DNA of 5,517 bases from Actinomycetota bacterium (GTDB lineage: Bacteria; Actinomycetota; Humimicrobiia; Humimicrobiales; Humimicrobiaceae): positions 1 to 5,517 of the forward strand of contig JACVJB010000091.1 of the NCBI GenBank assembly GCA_015711775.1, in the 5' to 3' direction. Position numbers and translations under genes: made by a program. How positions within the stretch are numbered: position 1 is the first letter of the stretch; every line of letters begins with the position of its first letter. Below are positions 1 through 5,517 of this stretch, piece after piece. The notes below the pieces were generated by a model. That model was not told the origin of the DNA. It was given only the letters and a program-made list of their open reading frames with translations, and searched no databases.

Positions 1-1355
1 GCGGAAATATTATTTTTCACGGATTTTGCGGATGTTCCGCATGAAGTTATTTTGGAGTTTATGCAGCTTTTTAGGCTGATGGAAGAATAAAAGTCACTTC
101 CAAAATATGGCGAGTATTGCTTCAATTTGTCCAAAGGCAACTCTGCAAGTAAAATACCACTTTCAATGCAGTATCTCACTATTTTTCCTGTTATATGATG
201 GGCGCTGCGGAAACTTTCCCCTTTTTTAACAAGGTAATCGGCAGTATCTGTTGCATCCATAAAACCGGTAACCCGGAAGCTGCTGATGTCTGCAGTTTTA
301 AATTCAGTCTTTTCAAGAACACGGGTAAATACTTCAATGCTGTCAAGCGTTTCCTTTTTTGCATTAAAAAGTATTTTCTTGTCCTCCTGCATATCGCTGT
401 TATATGTTGAAGGCAGTCCCTTTATAAGGGTAATAATCTGTGTAAGGCAGCCTGCAACAATTGCGCTTTTGCCCCTTATAAGCTCAAGTGTGTCCGGATT
501 TTTTTTCTGCGGCATTATACTGCTTCCTGTGCAGAACTGTTCGCCTATGTCAACATAAGAAAACTCCTGGCTGCTGTAAATTACCAGGTCCTCACAGAAC
601 CTGCCAAGGTTTAACATTATCATTGCGCAGCAGTAAATATAGTCTATTAAATAATCCCTGCTGCTTACTATATCCATGCTGTTTTTGCCAATTCTTTTGA
701 ACTTTAAAAGTTCTGCAAGAAGATTTGTGTTAAGCCCATAACCGCTTCCGGCGCAGGCTGCTGCTCCAAGAGGCAGCCAGTCACTATCTTCAAAAACCTG
801 GAGAAGCTTTTTGCAATTGCGGGAAAACTTTTCATAATAAGAAAGAAGATAATGAGAGACCAGCACCGGCTGAGCTTTCTGCATGTGGGTGTATGCAGGC
901 ATAGCCAGGCCGGCGCAGCTTGCTGCTTTTTCCAGTATTGTTTGCTGCAGGCACAATAGAAGATTTAAAGCCTCTACTGTAGATTCTTTTATGAATATGA
1001 GCTCATCAGTTACTATCTGGTCATTGCGGCTCCTTCCAGTATGGACCTTACCTGCAGCGTCACCTGCAATTGCGCCAAGCTCATATTCCACCAGGCTGTG
1101 AATATCCTCGTATTTTCCGGGATAAATTTTTTCCTTTTCAATATTTTCACGAATTGTTTTAAGGCCTGATAGTATCTTGTTCTTTTCATCTGCAGTTATT
1201 ATGCCAATGTTTTCAAGCCCAATTACATATGCTGCTGTGCCTGTTAAATCCTGCATATAAAGATTTATGTCAATATTTATTGAGGAAGTAAACTTTTCCG
1301 CAAGGCTGTCAGGCTCACTTTGAATTCTTCCCTGCCAGATTTTGTCTTTTTTCAT
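1..1355 (-). CDS. argH: Argininosuccinate lyase, 3' end cut by window edge
   Basis: This enzyme splits argininosuccinate into arginine and fumarate, the last step of arginine synthesis, as a cytosolic homotetramer of the fumarase/aspartase superfamily. I translated the frame by hand: it starts MKKDKIWQGRI and stays open for 451 codons to base 1. Members are usually about 455-465 residues, so only a few C-terminal residues are missing. Family landmarks occur in order: YEDIHSLVEYEL, GKVHTGRSRND (His105 to Asp112), YTHMQKAQP (Thr156-His157, the catalytic TH pair), the signature GSSIMPQKKNP (about 277-287, with the catalytic serine loop), and KGLPSTYNSDMQEDK. The C-terminal part has ATDTADYLVKKG and ends with a GTS..V motif typical of the family end. 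The segment after PLGAA (residues 195-211) is divergent. The ATG lies 4 bases after the argG stop, with AAAGGA 7 bases upstream, so translational coupling is likely. I see no frameshift. Confidence 0.97.
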   Translation of the reverse strand, partial: MKKDKIWQGRIQSEPDSLAEKFTSSINIDINLYMQDLTGTAAYVIGLENIGIITADEKNKILSGLKTIRENIEKEKIYPGKYEDIHSLVEYELGAIAGDAAGKVHTGRSRNDQIVTDELIFIKESTVEALNLLLCLQQTILEKAASCAGLAMPAYTHMQKAQPVLVSHYLLSYYEKFSRNCKKLLQVFEDSDWLPLGAAACAGSGYGLNTNLLAELLKFKRIGKNSMDIVSSRDYLIDYIYCCAMIMLNLGRFCEDLVIYSSQEFSYVDIGEQFCTGSSIMPQKKNPDTLELIRGKSAIVAGCLTQIITLIKGLPSTYNSDMQEDKKILFNAKKETLDSIEVFTRVLEKTEFKTADISSFRVTGFMDATDTADYLVKKGESFRSAHHITGKIVRYCIESGILLAELPLDKLKQYSPYFGSDFYSSISLKSCINSKITSCGTSAKSVKNNIS

Positions 1356-1359
1356 TATA

Positions 1360-2556
1360 CTATCCTTTAATTCTGCCTTTTTTCCCCATAAGCTCATATG
1401 GATAACCCCAGACCTTAATAAAGCTTTCTGAGTGTTTCGGATCAAAAATATCTCCACTGTCATAAGTTGCAAGATTTAAATCATAAAGCGAATACTCTGA
1501 TTTGCGTCCGCATACTGCAAAGTTTTTGTATGAAAGTTTTACTTTTACAGTGCCGCTTACATTTTCCTGGCTTTTTTCAATAAATCCCTTAAGGCAATCC
1601 ATAAGCGGCGTAAACCACAGCCCGTAATAAACCATTTCGGCCATTTTTTCCTCAAGCAGGTATTTATAATGCAAAAGCTCCCTGTCCAGCACCAGGCTCT
1701 CAAGCTGCCTGTGCGCTTCAATAATAACAACTGCCGCAGGCGCTTCATAAATCTCCCTTGACTTAATACCGATAAGGCGGTTTTCCACCATATCTGAGCG
1801 CCCGATGCCGTAAGGGCCCGCAAGCGTATTTAATATCTTTACCAGGTTTTGTAATTTTTCAAGCTTGCTGTTAAGGGATACAGGCACCCCGTTTTCAAAA
1901 CCAATTTCAATATATTCAGAGGCTGACGGTTTTTTTGTTATTTTTGTCCATCCATACACATCTTCGGGCGGCTCCTGCCAGACATCTTCAAGTATTCCGC
2001 ATTCAATGCTTCGACCCCAGAGGTTTTCATCAATGCTGTAGGGGGATTTTTTGGTAACTGTTATTTTTATTCCATGCTTATGAGCATATTCAATTTCCTC
2101 TTCGCGGGTAAGCTTCCATTCTCTCAGTGGCGCTATTATTTTAAGCCCGGGATTTAAGCTTCTTATTGCCACATCAAACCTGACCTGGTCATTTCCTTTT
2201 GCTGTACAGCCATGGGCAATGGCTTCTGCTTTTTCCTTTTGCGCAACTTCAACAAGCTTTTTTGCAATAAGCGGCCTTGCAAGCGCTGTTGCAAGAACAT
2301 AATTTTTCTCATATTTCAAATTTGCTTTTATTGAAGGCGATATATAGTCATCTGCAAATTCCTTTTTTGCATCTATTATATAAGCTTTTTGGGCGCCATT
2401 CTGGTTCGCTCTTTCATATGCTTCATTTAAATCGTCCGGCTGTCCGCAGTCTATTAAAACTGCTATTACATCCATATTGTAATTTTCTTTTATCCATTTA
2501 ATGGAGACAGACGTATCAAGGCCGCCTGAATAAGCAAGTATCACTTTATTAGCCAT
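1360..2556 (-). CDS. argG: Argininosuccinate synthase
   Basis: This enzyme joins citrulline and aspartate using ATP (to AMP and pyrophosphate) to form argininosuccinate. It is cytosolic and usually a homotetramer. The 398 residues match the common short bacterial type of about 400. The N-terminal nucleotide-binding domain opens with the PP-loop SGGLDTS (10-16). It is followed by AHGCTAKGNDQVRF (114-127), which contributes aspartate and citrulline binding, and APLREWKLTREEE (142-154). Next come YSIDENLWGRSIECG (173-187), EPPEDVY (195-201), GPYGIGRSDMVENR (247-260) and KSREIYEAPAA (265-275). All are strongly conserved in ArgG. The start puts MANKVILAYSGG exactly where the family begins. The gene follows argR by 26 bases and precedes argH by 4. 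Its AGG-rich leader is placed further from the ATG than usual, but no better start is available. Confidence 0.98.
   Translation of the reverse strand: MANKVILAYSGGLDTSVSIKWIKENYNMDVIAVLIDCGQPDDLNEAYERANQNGAQKAYIIDAKKEFADDYISPSIKANLKYEKNYVLATALARPLIAKKLVEVAQKEKAEAIAHGCTAKGNDQVRFDVAIRSLNPGLKIIAPLREWKLTREEEIEYAHKHGIKITVTKKSPYSIDENLWGRSIECGILEDVWQEPPEDVYGWTKITKKPSASEYIEIGFENGVPVSLNSKLEKLQNLVKILNTLAGPYGIGRSDMVENRLIGIKSREIYEAPAAVVIIEAHRQLESLVLDRELLHYKYLLEEKMAEMVYYGLWFTPLMDCLKGFIEKSQENVSGTVKVKLSYKNFAVCGRKSEYSLYDLNLATYDSGDIFDPKHSESFIKVWGYPYELMGKKGRIKG
1363..1368 (-). promoter_or_regulatory. argH ribosome binding site inside the argG 3' end
   Basis: AAAGGA sits 7 bases before the argH ATG and also encodes the last Lys-Gly of ArgG. 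The spacing is normal. Because the site lies inside the upstream gene, ribosomes finishing argG can pass directly to argH. Confidence 0.8.
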
Positions 2557-2570
2557 TTTTGTTTTAATTT

Positions 2571-2580
2571 CCTTTCCTTT
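2571..2580 (-). promoter_or_regulatory. argG ribosome binding site, distant from the ATG
   Basis: Two overlapping AAGG/AGGAAA sequences lie between the argR stop and the argG ATG. The nearer GG is 14 bases from the ATG, or about 11 counting from the end of GGAAA. That is long compared with the argH and argD sites here. The intervening bases are A-rich and probably unstructured. Confidence 0.55.
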
Positions 2581-2582
2581 TT

Positions 2583-3038
2583 TTAATAATTGCTAAACAA
2601 ATCAAGTATTTTGCCTGCGCTTTCTTCACTTTCAATAACACATATAATGGTATCATCACCTGCAACAGTTCCCAGAATTTCAGCAAAGTTGGCTCCATCC
2701 AGCGCTGCTGCCACTCCCTGAGCTTCTCCGGGATTTGTTTTTATGACTACTATATTGTTTGCCCTTTCAACCGATATTACATTGCCTGCAAATTTTGCCT
2801 TAACCCTCTGAAGCCCAACCTGCGGGTCACTCTGGTATTTTGAACTCAGTGAATAATATTCATTCTGCTGGGAATCCCTTACCTTTACAAGGTTTAAAAA
2901 TTGCATATCTCTTGAAACTGTAGCCTGGGTGACATTAAATCCCCTTTTTTGTAGTTCAAACATCAGGTTTTCCTGGGATGATATCTTAATATCAGCAATT
3001 ATTTCCCTTATTGTTTTTAATCTTTCACTTCTTTTCAT
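2583..3038 (-). CDS. argR: Arginine repressor ArgR/AhrC
   Basis: This is an arginine-responsive transcription factor. In the family, trimers become hexamers with bound arginine and sit on palindromic ARG boxes to repress arginine biosynthesis genes. The 151 residues match the usual 149-156. The N-terminal winged-helix domain covers roughly 1-65, with the recognition-helix signature QATVSRD (38-44, including the Ser-Arg DNA-contact pair) followed by LNLVKV. The C-terminal oligomerisation and arginine-binding domain covers roughly 75-151. It carries TNPGEAQGVAAALD (101-114) and GTVAGDDT (123-130), whose paired aspartates bind arginine in characterised members. The ATG gives MKRSERLKTIREII, aligned with known family starts, but no Shine-Dalgarno sequence precedes it. 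The gene lies 90 bases after argF, within the operon it presumably controls, so autoregulation is likely. Confidence 0.97.
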   Translation of the reverse strand: MKRSERLKTIREIIADIKISSQENLMFELQKRGFNVTQATVSRDMQFLNLVKVRDSQQNEYYSLSSKYQSDPQVGLQRVKAKFAGNVISVERANNIVVIKTNPGEAQGVAAALDGANFAEILGTVAGDDTIICVIESEESAGKILDLFSNY

Positions 3039-3091
3039 AATTTTTTAATAGAAATAAGTATTTTTTATTGACCTGTTTAACCCATAAGTTT
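3039..3091 (-). promoter_or_regulatory. Possible argR promoter/operator region
   Basis: This AT-rich stretch precedes argR. It contains an inverted repeat, AATAA and TTATT separated by 7 bases (3053-3069). On the minus strand TCAATAAAAAATAC (3058-3071) resembles half of an ARG box, whose core is TGAATAAAAATNCA, but only with a one-base gap. TATTAA lies 6 bases before the ATG, where a -10 element of a leaderless transcript would sit; no convincing -35 is visible. In DNA this AT-rich such matches arise easily, so this is a weak call. Confidence 0.25.
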
Positions 3092-3114
3092 CCGGCTTTA
3101 CCGTGCGAACCGGT
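3092..3114 (-). other. GC-rich potential hairpin in argF-argR gap
   Basis: A GC-rich island in an otherwise AT-rich gap can fold in two exclusive ways. ACCG (3100-3103) can pair with CGGT (3111-3114) around a 7-base loop. Alternatively CCGG at 3092-3095 can pair with CCGG at 3110-3113, extended in RNA by a G-U and an A-U pair. No U-run follows on the minus strand, so it is not a standard intrinsic terminator. The function is unknown. Confidence 0.35.
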
Positions 3115-3128
3115 ACATTATTTATTTC

Positions 3129-4109
3129 TTAAAAGTTTTCAGAAAATAAATACACTAAAAGAGCCTTCTGCGCATGCAGCCTGTTTTCGGCCTGCTGCCA
3201 CACTGCTGAATGGCTGCCGTCAAGCACTTCAGAGGTTATCTCCTGCCCCCTGTGCGCGGGAAGACAGTGCATGACCTTAACGCCGGGATTTGCATATGCC
3301 AGTAATTTGCTGTTTACCTGGAAAGCGGATAGCTCGTTTATCTTTTCTTCAGAGTCTTTATCACCCATGCTGATCCACACATCAGTATAAATAATATCAG
3401 CTCCTGCAACAGCTTCAAATGGATTATCAATAATATTTATCCTGCTTTTGCTTTCTTCGGCCAATTGATAGCAATATTGCAGTGTCTCGTAATTAGGCCC
3501 GTATTTTGGGCTGCATCCTATAGTTATATTAAGGCCCAATTTTGAAAAAGCAATCATAAGGCTGTTTGACACATTCTTGCAGTCCCCGACATATGCAAAT
3601 TTCAATTCTTTTTCAAGCAGGCCTAATTCATCTATTGTAAAAAGATCTGATAATGCCTGGCAGGGGTGGTATTTGTCAGTCAGGCCGTTTATAACCGTGA
3701 TATTTGAATTGTCTGCAAAAACCTGCACTGTTTCATGAGCAAATGTCCTTATTATAAGGCCGTCCAGATACCTGCCAAAAACTCTTGCGCTGTCCTGGAT
3801 TGTCTCTCCCCTTTTAATCTGCAGCGAAGACGCATCCAGGTTTATGCAGTTTCCGCCAAGCTGGGCAATGGCTACTTCAAAAGAAAGCCTTGTCCTTGTT
3901 GAATGCTTATCAAAAAGCATCGCTATGTTTCTGCCTTTTAGCCTGTCGCCAAAGATTTCTTTTTCCTTTTTTATATCCGCAGCAAGGCTCAAAAGATACA
4001 GAATCTCATCCCTTGAATAATCTTTAAGTGTTAAAAAGTCCTTCTTTTTTTCAATTTTTATTTTATCTGCGCCAAGATCAATTTTTAAATCCTTCAATTT
4101 TATAATCAT
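3129..4109 (-). CDS. argF: Ornithine carbamoyltransferase
   Basis: This enzyme transfers the carbamoyl group of carbamoyl phosphate to ornithine, giving citrulline; it is a cytosolic trimer in most bacteria. The N-terminal carbamoyl-phosphate domain has HSTRTR (69-74), RGETIQDSARV (100-110) and HPCQALSDL (148-156). The ornithine domain has GDCKNVSNSL (175-184), DVWISMG (243-249, the SMG loop that separates ornithine from aspartate carbamoyltransferases) and HCLPAHRG (281-288). It ends with ENRLHAQKALL (308-318). At 326 residues it is slightly longer than the usual 305-320. The excess is a lysine-rich stretch of about 20 residues before the usual beginning, FLTLKDYS (25-32). The only ATG gives this longer form, and its Shine-Dalgarno sequence touches the start codon, so the true start is uncertain. 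The product identity is not in doubt. Confidence 0.96.
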   Translation of the reverse strand: MIIKLKDLKIDLGADKIKIEKKKDFLTLKDYSRDEILYLLSLAADIKKEKEIFGDRLKGRNIAMLFDKHSTRTRLSFEVAIAQLGGNCINLDASSLQIKRGETIQDSARVFGRYLDGLIIRTFAHETVQVFADNSNITVINGLTDKYHPCQALSDLFTIDELGLLEKELKFAYVGDCKNVSNSLMIAFSKLGLNITIGCSPKYGPNYETLQYCYQLAEESKSRINIIDNPFEAVAGADIIYTDVWISMGDKDSEEKINELSAFQVNSKLLAYANPGVKVMHCLPAHRGQEITSEVLDGSHSAVWQQAENRLHAQKALLVYLFSENF

Positions 4110-4115
4110 TCCTTT
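4110..4115 (-). promoter_or_regulatory. Shine-Dalgarno sequence abutting the argF ATG
   Basis: AAAGGA is directly followed by ATG, with no spacer. Normal initiation needs roughly 5-9 bases. Either the ATG is used inefficiently or initiation occurs slightly downstream, for example at the in-frame TTG at codon 5 (4095-4097), about 12 bases from the AGGA. Confidence 0.5.
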
Positions 4116-4135
4116 CGCTTTATTTAAGGGTAAAA

Positions 4136-4166
4136 ACGGTATAAAAAAAAGAACCGTCCCCTTTTT
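4136..4166 (-). repeat. GGGGACGGTTCT motif, possible dispersed-repeat remnant
   Basis: On the plus strand this reads as an A-run, then GAACCGTCCCC, then a T-run, in the argD-argF gap. From memory, this motif recurs as a dispersed repeat in many Clostridia and deltaproteobacteria, often near Y1-type (IS200/REP-associated) transposases; I cannot check that here. Only one copy is in the window. It also forms a small hairpin: ACGGT (4136-4140) pairs with ACCGT (4153-4157) around a 12-base loop. GGG (4128-4130) could add to the stem with CCC (4158-4160) across a bulge. Confidence 0.4.
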
Positions 4167-4172
4167 AACTTT

Positions 4173-5387
4173 TTAATATTTTTTTAAGTTTGCAGCAAGC
4201 CATTTTATAAGGGAATCTATATTTCTTTTTGATATAACAAGAGTTGGCAGGAACCTTAATATTGAGGGTGAAACCCTGTTTATCACAAACTTATCAGAAA
4301 GCGCAGCATTCACAATTTCCGCTGCAACAGGCTCATATAATTCCATGCCAATCATAAGACCCATTCCCCTGATATCTTTAATGATGCTGTTTTGTATTTT
4401 TAGCCTGGCAAGCTTTGACACAAAATATTTTCCAAGGTTAAATGCTCTGTCTGCAAGCCTGTTTTTAATTAGATAATCTATTACTGCAATGCCTGCGGCG
4501 CATGATGCGGCATTGCCTCCAAAAGTTGAGCCATGGCTCCCGGGAGTAAACACAGAGCTTACCTCGTCATTTGATACAATGGCCCCCAGTGGCATTCCGC
4601 CGCCCAGACTTTTTGCAAGCACCAGTATATCCGGTACAATACCATAGTTTTTAAATGCAAACATTTTACCTGTTCTTGCAAAACCTGTCTGCACTTCATC
4701 AAATATAAGAAGTATTTTATTTTCCAGACACAGTGATTTAAGGTTTTTCATAAATTCAATATCAGAAACATTAATGCCGCCCTCACCCTGTATCGGTTCA
4801 ATAATAACGGCGCAGGTATTGTTGTCTATTTTATCTTTTACTGATTTTATGTCATTTATATCAGCATAGTCAAAACCGTCAAGCAGGGGCTGATAAACTC
4901 TCTGCTTTTCCTCCTGGGCAGTTGCCGAAAGCGCTCCCATTGTGCGCCCGTGAAAAGATTTATTAAATGATATTATTTTATACCTGTTATTGCCGAATTT
5001 CTCCTTCGAGTACTTCCTTGCAAGTTTAACTGCACCTTCAACTGCTTCTGTGCCGCTGTTTGCAAAAAAGACTTTGGAGCCAAATCCTGTAATTTCACAA
5101 AGTTTTTCTGCAAGCCGAACCTGAGGGACATTATAATACACATTTGAAGGCTGTATAATATTTTCAACCTGTTTTTTTATTGCACATATTACTTCTCTGT
5201 TGCTGTGGCCTACATTAAGGCAGCCATATCCTGCTATAAAATCAGTATATTTTCTGCCGTTTGCATCCCAGAGATACTGCATTTTAGCTTTGGTAAAAAC
5301 AACCGGCAACCTTGAATATGTTGGCATTAAATATTTGCTGCCGGTTATAAAAATTTCATTATTTTTATCTTCTGCAATTGCACTCAT
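4173..5387 (-). CDS. argD: Acetylornithine aminotransferase
   Basis: This is a class III (fold type I) pyridoxal-phosphate aminotransferase. It transfers an amino group from glutamate to N-acetylglutamate semialdehyde, giving N-acetylornithine. At 404 residues it has the family's usual length of about 390-410. Landmarks are DFIAGYGCLNVGHSN (49-63), SGTEAVEGAVKLAR (111-124, phosphate-binding loop) and FHGRTMGALSATAQ (145-158). Further on are GEGG (201-204), DEVQTGFARTG (230-240, with Asp230 contacting the cofactor pyridine), the Schiff-base lysine Lys259 in LAKSLGGGMPLGA, and STFGGN (287-292). RFLPTLVIS (378-386) is a typical C-terminal ArgD motif. In some bacteria the same enzyme also acts on succinyldiaminopimelate in lysine synthesis. 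Placement directly after argB and before argF supports the arginine role. It starts 81 bases after the argB stop, with a good ribosome binding site. Confidence 0.96.
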   Translation of the reverse strand: MSAIAEDKNNEIFITGSKYLMPTYSRLPVVFTKAKMQYLWDANGRKYTDFIAGYGCLNVGHSNREVICAIKKQVENIIQPSNVYYNVPQVRLAEKLCEITGFGSKVFFANSGTEAVEGAVKLARKYSKEKFGNNRYKIISFNKSFHGRTMGALSATAQEEKQRVYQPLLDGFDYADINDIKSVKDKIDNNTCAVIIEPIQGEGGINVSDIEFMKNLKSLCLENKILLIFDEVQTGFARTGKMFAFKNYGIVPDILVLAKSLGGGMPLGAIVSNDEVSSVFTPGSHGSTFGGNAASCAAGIAVIDYLIKNRLADRAFNLGKYFVSKLARLKIQNSIIKDIRGMGLMIGMELYEPVAAEIVNAALSDKFVINRVSPSILRFLPTLVISKRNIDSLIKWLAANLKKY

Positions 5388-5392
5388 TAAAA

Positions 5393-5402
5393 CCTTTTCC
5401 TT
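5393..5402 (-). promoter_or_regulatory. argD ribosome binding site
   Basis: AAGGAAAAGG precedes the argD ATG. The second AAGG is 5 bases from the start codon and the first GGA is 11 bases away. This supports the ATG at 5385-5387 as the start. Confidence 0.7.
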
Positions 5403-5468
5403 TTTAGCTAAAATTGTATTTAGGCATTTTAAAATATTTATTTATAAAAATCCCGATAAAGCTGTGCC

Positions 5469-5517
5469 CTAAAGGGTTATCATTGTCCCTATTCCTTTGT
5501 CAGTAAATATCTCCACC
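5469..5517 (-). CDS. argB: Acetylglutamate kinase, C-terminal 15 codons only
   Basis: Only the last 15 complete codons and the TAG stop (5469-5471) are in the window; the rest lies beyond base 5517. They read VEIFTDKGIGTMITL. This matches the nearly invariant C-terminus of acetylglutamate kinases, where EIFTDEGIGTMI is typical. ArgB phosphorylates N-acetylglutamate with ATP and is often the arginine feedback-inhibited step, but the inhibition site cannot be judged from this fragment. The call rests on this motif and on argD following immediately, the usual argB-argD order. Confidence 0.88.
   Translation of the reverse strand, partial: VEIFTDKGIGTMITL

Noticed and set aside
195..1101. Several plus-strand open frames of about 70-90 codons
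   Set aside because: They lie opposite argH, whose frame shows all the family motifs without interruption. Their translations are low-complexity and resemble nothing known.
1557..1823. Minus-strand open frame of 88 codons inside argG
   Set aside because: It is an out-of-frame shadow of argG, whose own frame carries the conserved motifs throughout this stretch.
2277..2501. Plus-strand open frame of 74 codons
   Set aside because: It is antisense to the conserved N-terminal half of argG and has no recognisable motif.
3068..3274. Plus-strand open frame beginning in the argF-argR gap, with TTGACC (3068-3073) as a possible -35
   Set aside because: No -10-like hexamer lies about 17 bases downstream (TCCGGC instead), and most of the frame is antisense to the conserved 3' end of argF.
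4136..4157. Intrinsic terminator between argD and argF
   Set aside because: On the minus strand the ACGGT/ACCGT stem is followed by TTTTT, but the stem has only 5 pairs and a 12-base loop, so strong termination is unlikely.
5408..5423. Small inverted repeat CTAAA/TTTAG before argD, considered as an operator or hairpin
   Set aside because: The arms are only 5 bases and AT-rich, which is too weak to separate from chance.
5404..5427. Seven-codon mini open frame (MPKYNFS) upstream of argD, considered as a leader peptide
   Set aside because: It has no ribosome binding site and no arginine codons, and no terminator or antiterminator pair is visible. It is expected by chance in AT-rich DNA.
5200..5472. 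Plus-strand open frame of 90 codons at the argD 5' end
   Set aside because: It is antisense to the argD N-terminus and runs through the argB-argD gap, with no recognisable protein features.

Overview
This window is most of an arginine-biosynthesis operon, transcribed entirely from the minus strand. In transcription order it reads: the last codons of argB (acetylglutamate kinase), argD (acetylornithine aminotransferase), argF (ornithine carbamoyltransferase), argR (arginine repressor), argG (argininosuccinate synthase) and argH (argininosuccinate lyase). argH is open through base 1 and lacks only its last few residues. I found no RNA gene, CRISPR array, complete mobile element or phage gene. 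The plus strand holds only open frames that are shadows of these genes.

The genes cover the path from acetylglutamate to arginine. ArgB phosphorylates acetylglutamate. ArgC, not in this window, reduces the product. ArgD transaminates the semialdehyde to acetylornithine, and ArgJ or ArgE, also not in this window, releases ornithine. ArgF makes citrulline, and ArgG and ArgH convert it to argininosuccinate and then arginine. ArgR, encoded mid-operon, senses the end product. argC and argJ or argE would be expected upstream of argB, beyond base 5517.

The gaps, in transcription order, are 81 bases (argB-argD), 63 (argD-argF), 90 (argF-argR), 26 (argR-argG) and 4 (argG-argH). The translation starts are uneven. 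argD and argH have well-spaced Shine-Dalgarno sequences, that of argG is unusually distant, that of argF abuts the ATG with no spacer, and argR has none. The argD-argF gap carries a motif, GGGGACGGTTCT, that I recall as a dispersed repeat in other bacteria. The argF-argR gap holds a short GC-rich hairpin and an AT-rich stretch that could carry a separate argR promoter.

The organism is a bacterium with AT-rich DNA (about 40% G+C by eye), frequent ATA, AAA and AGG/AGA codons, and AGGA-type ribosome binding sites. The order B-D-F-R-G-H, with the repressor between argF and argG, is the classic arrangement of Actinobacteria such as Mycobacterium. With this composition, a low-GC, deep-branching actinobacterial lineage is one plausible source, and a Clostridia-like Firmicute is the main alternative. 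This is inference from gene order and composition only. The gene content is ordinary, and I see no evidence of a new biological system; the points worth a second look are small and concern starts and intergenic elements.
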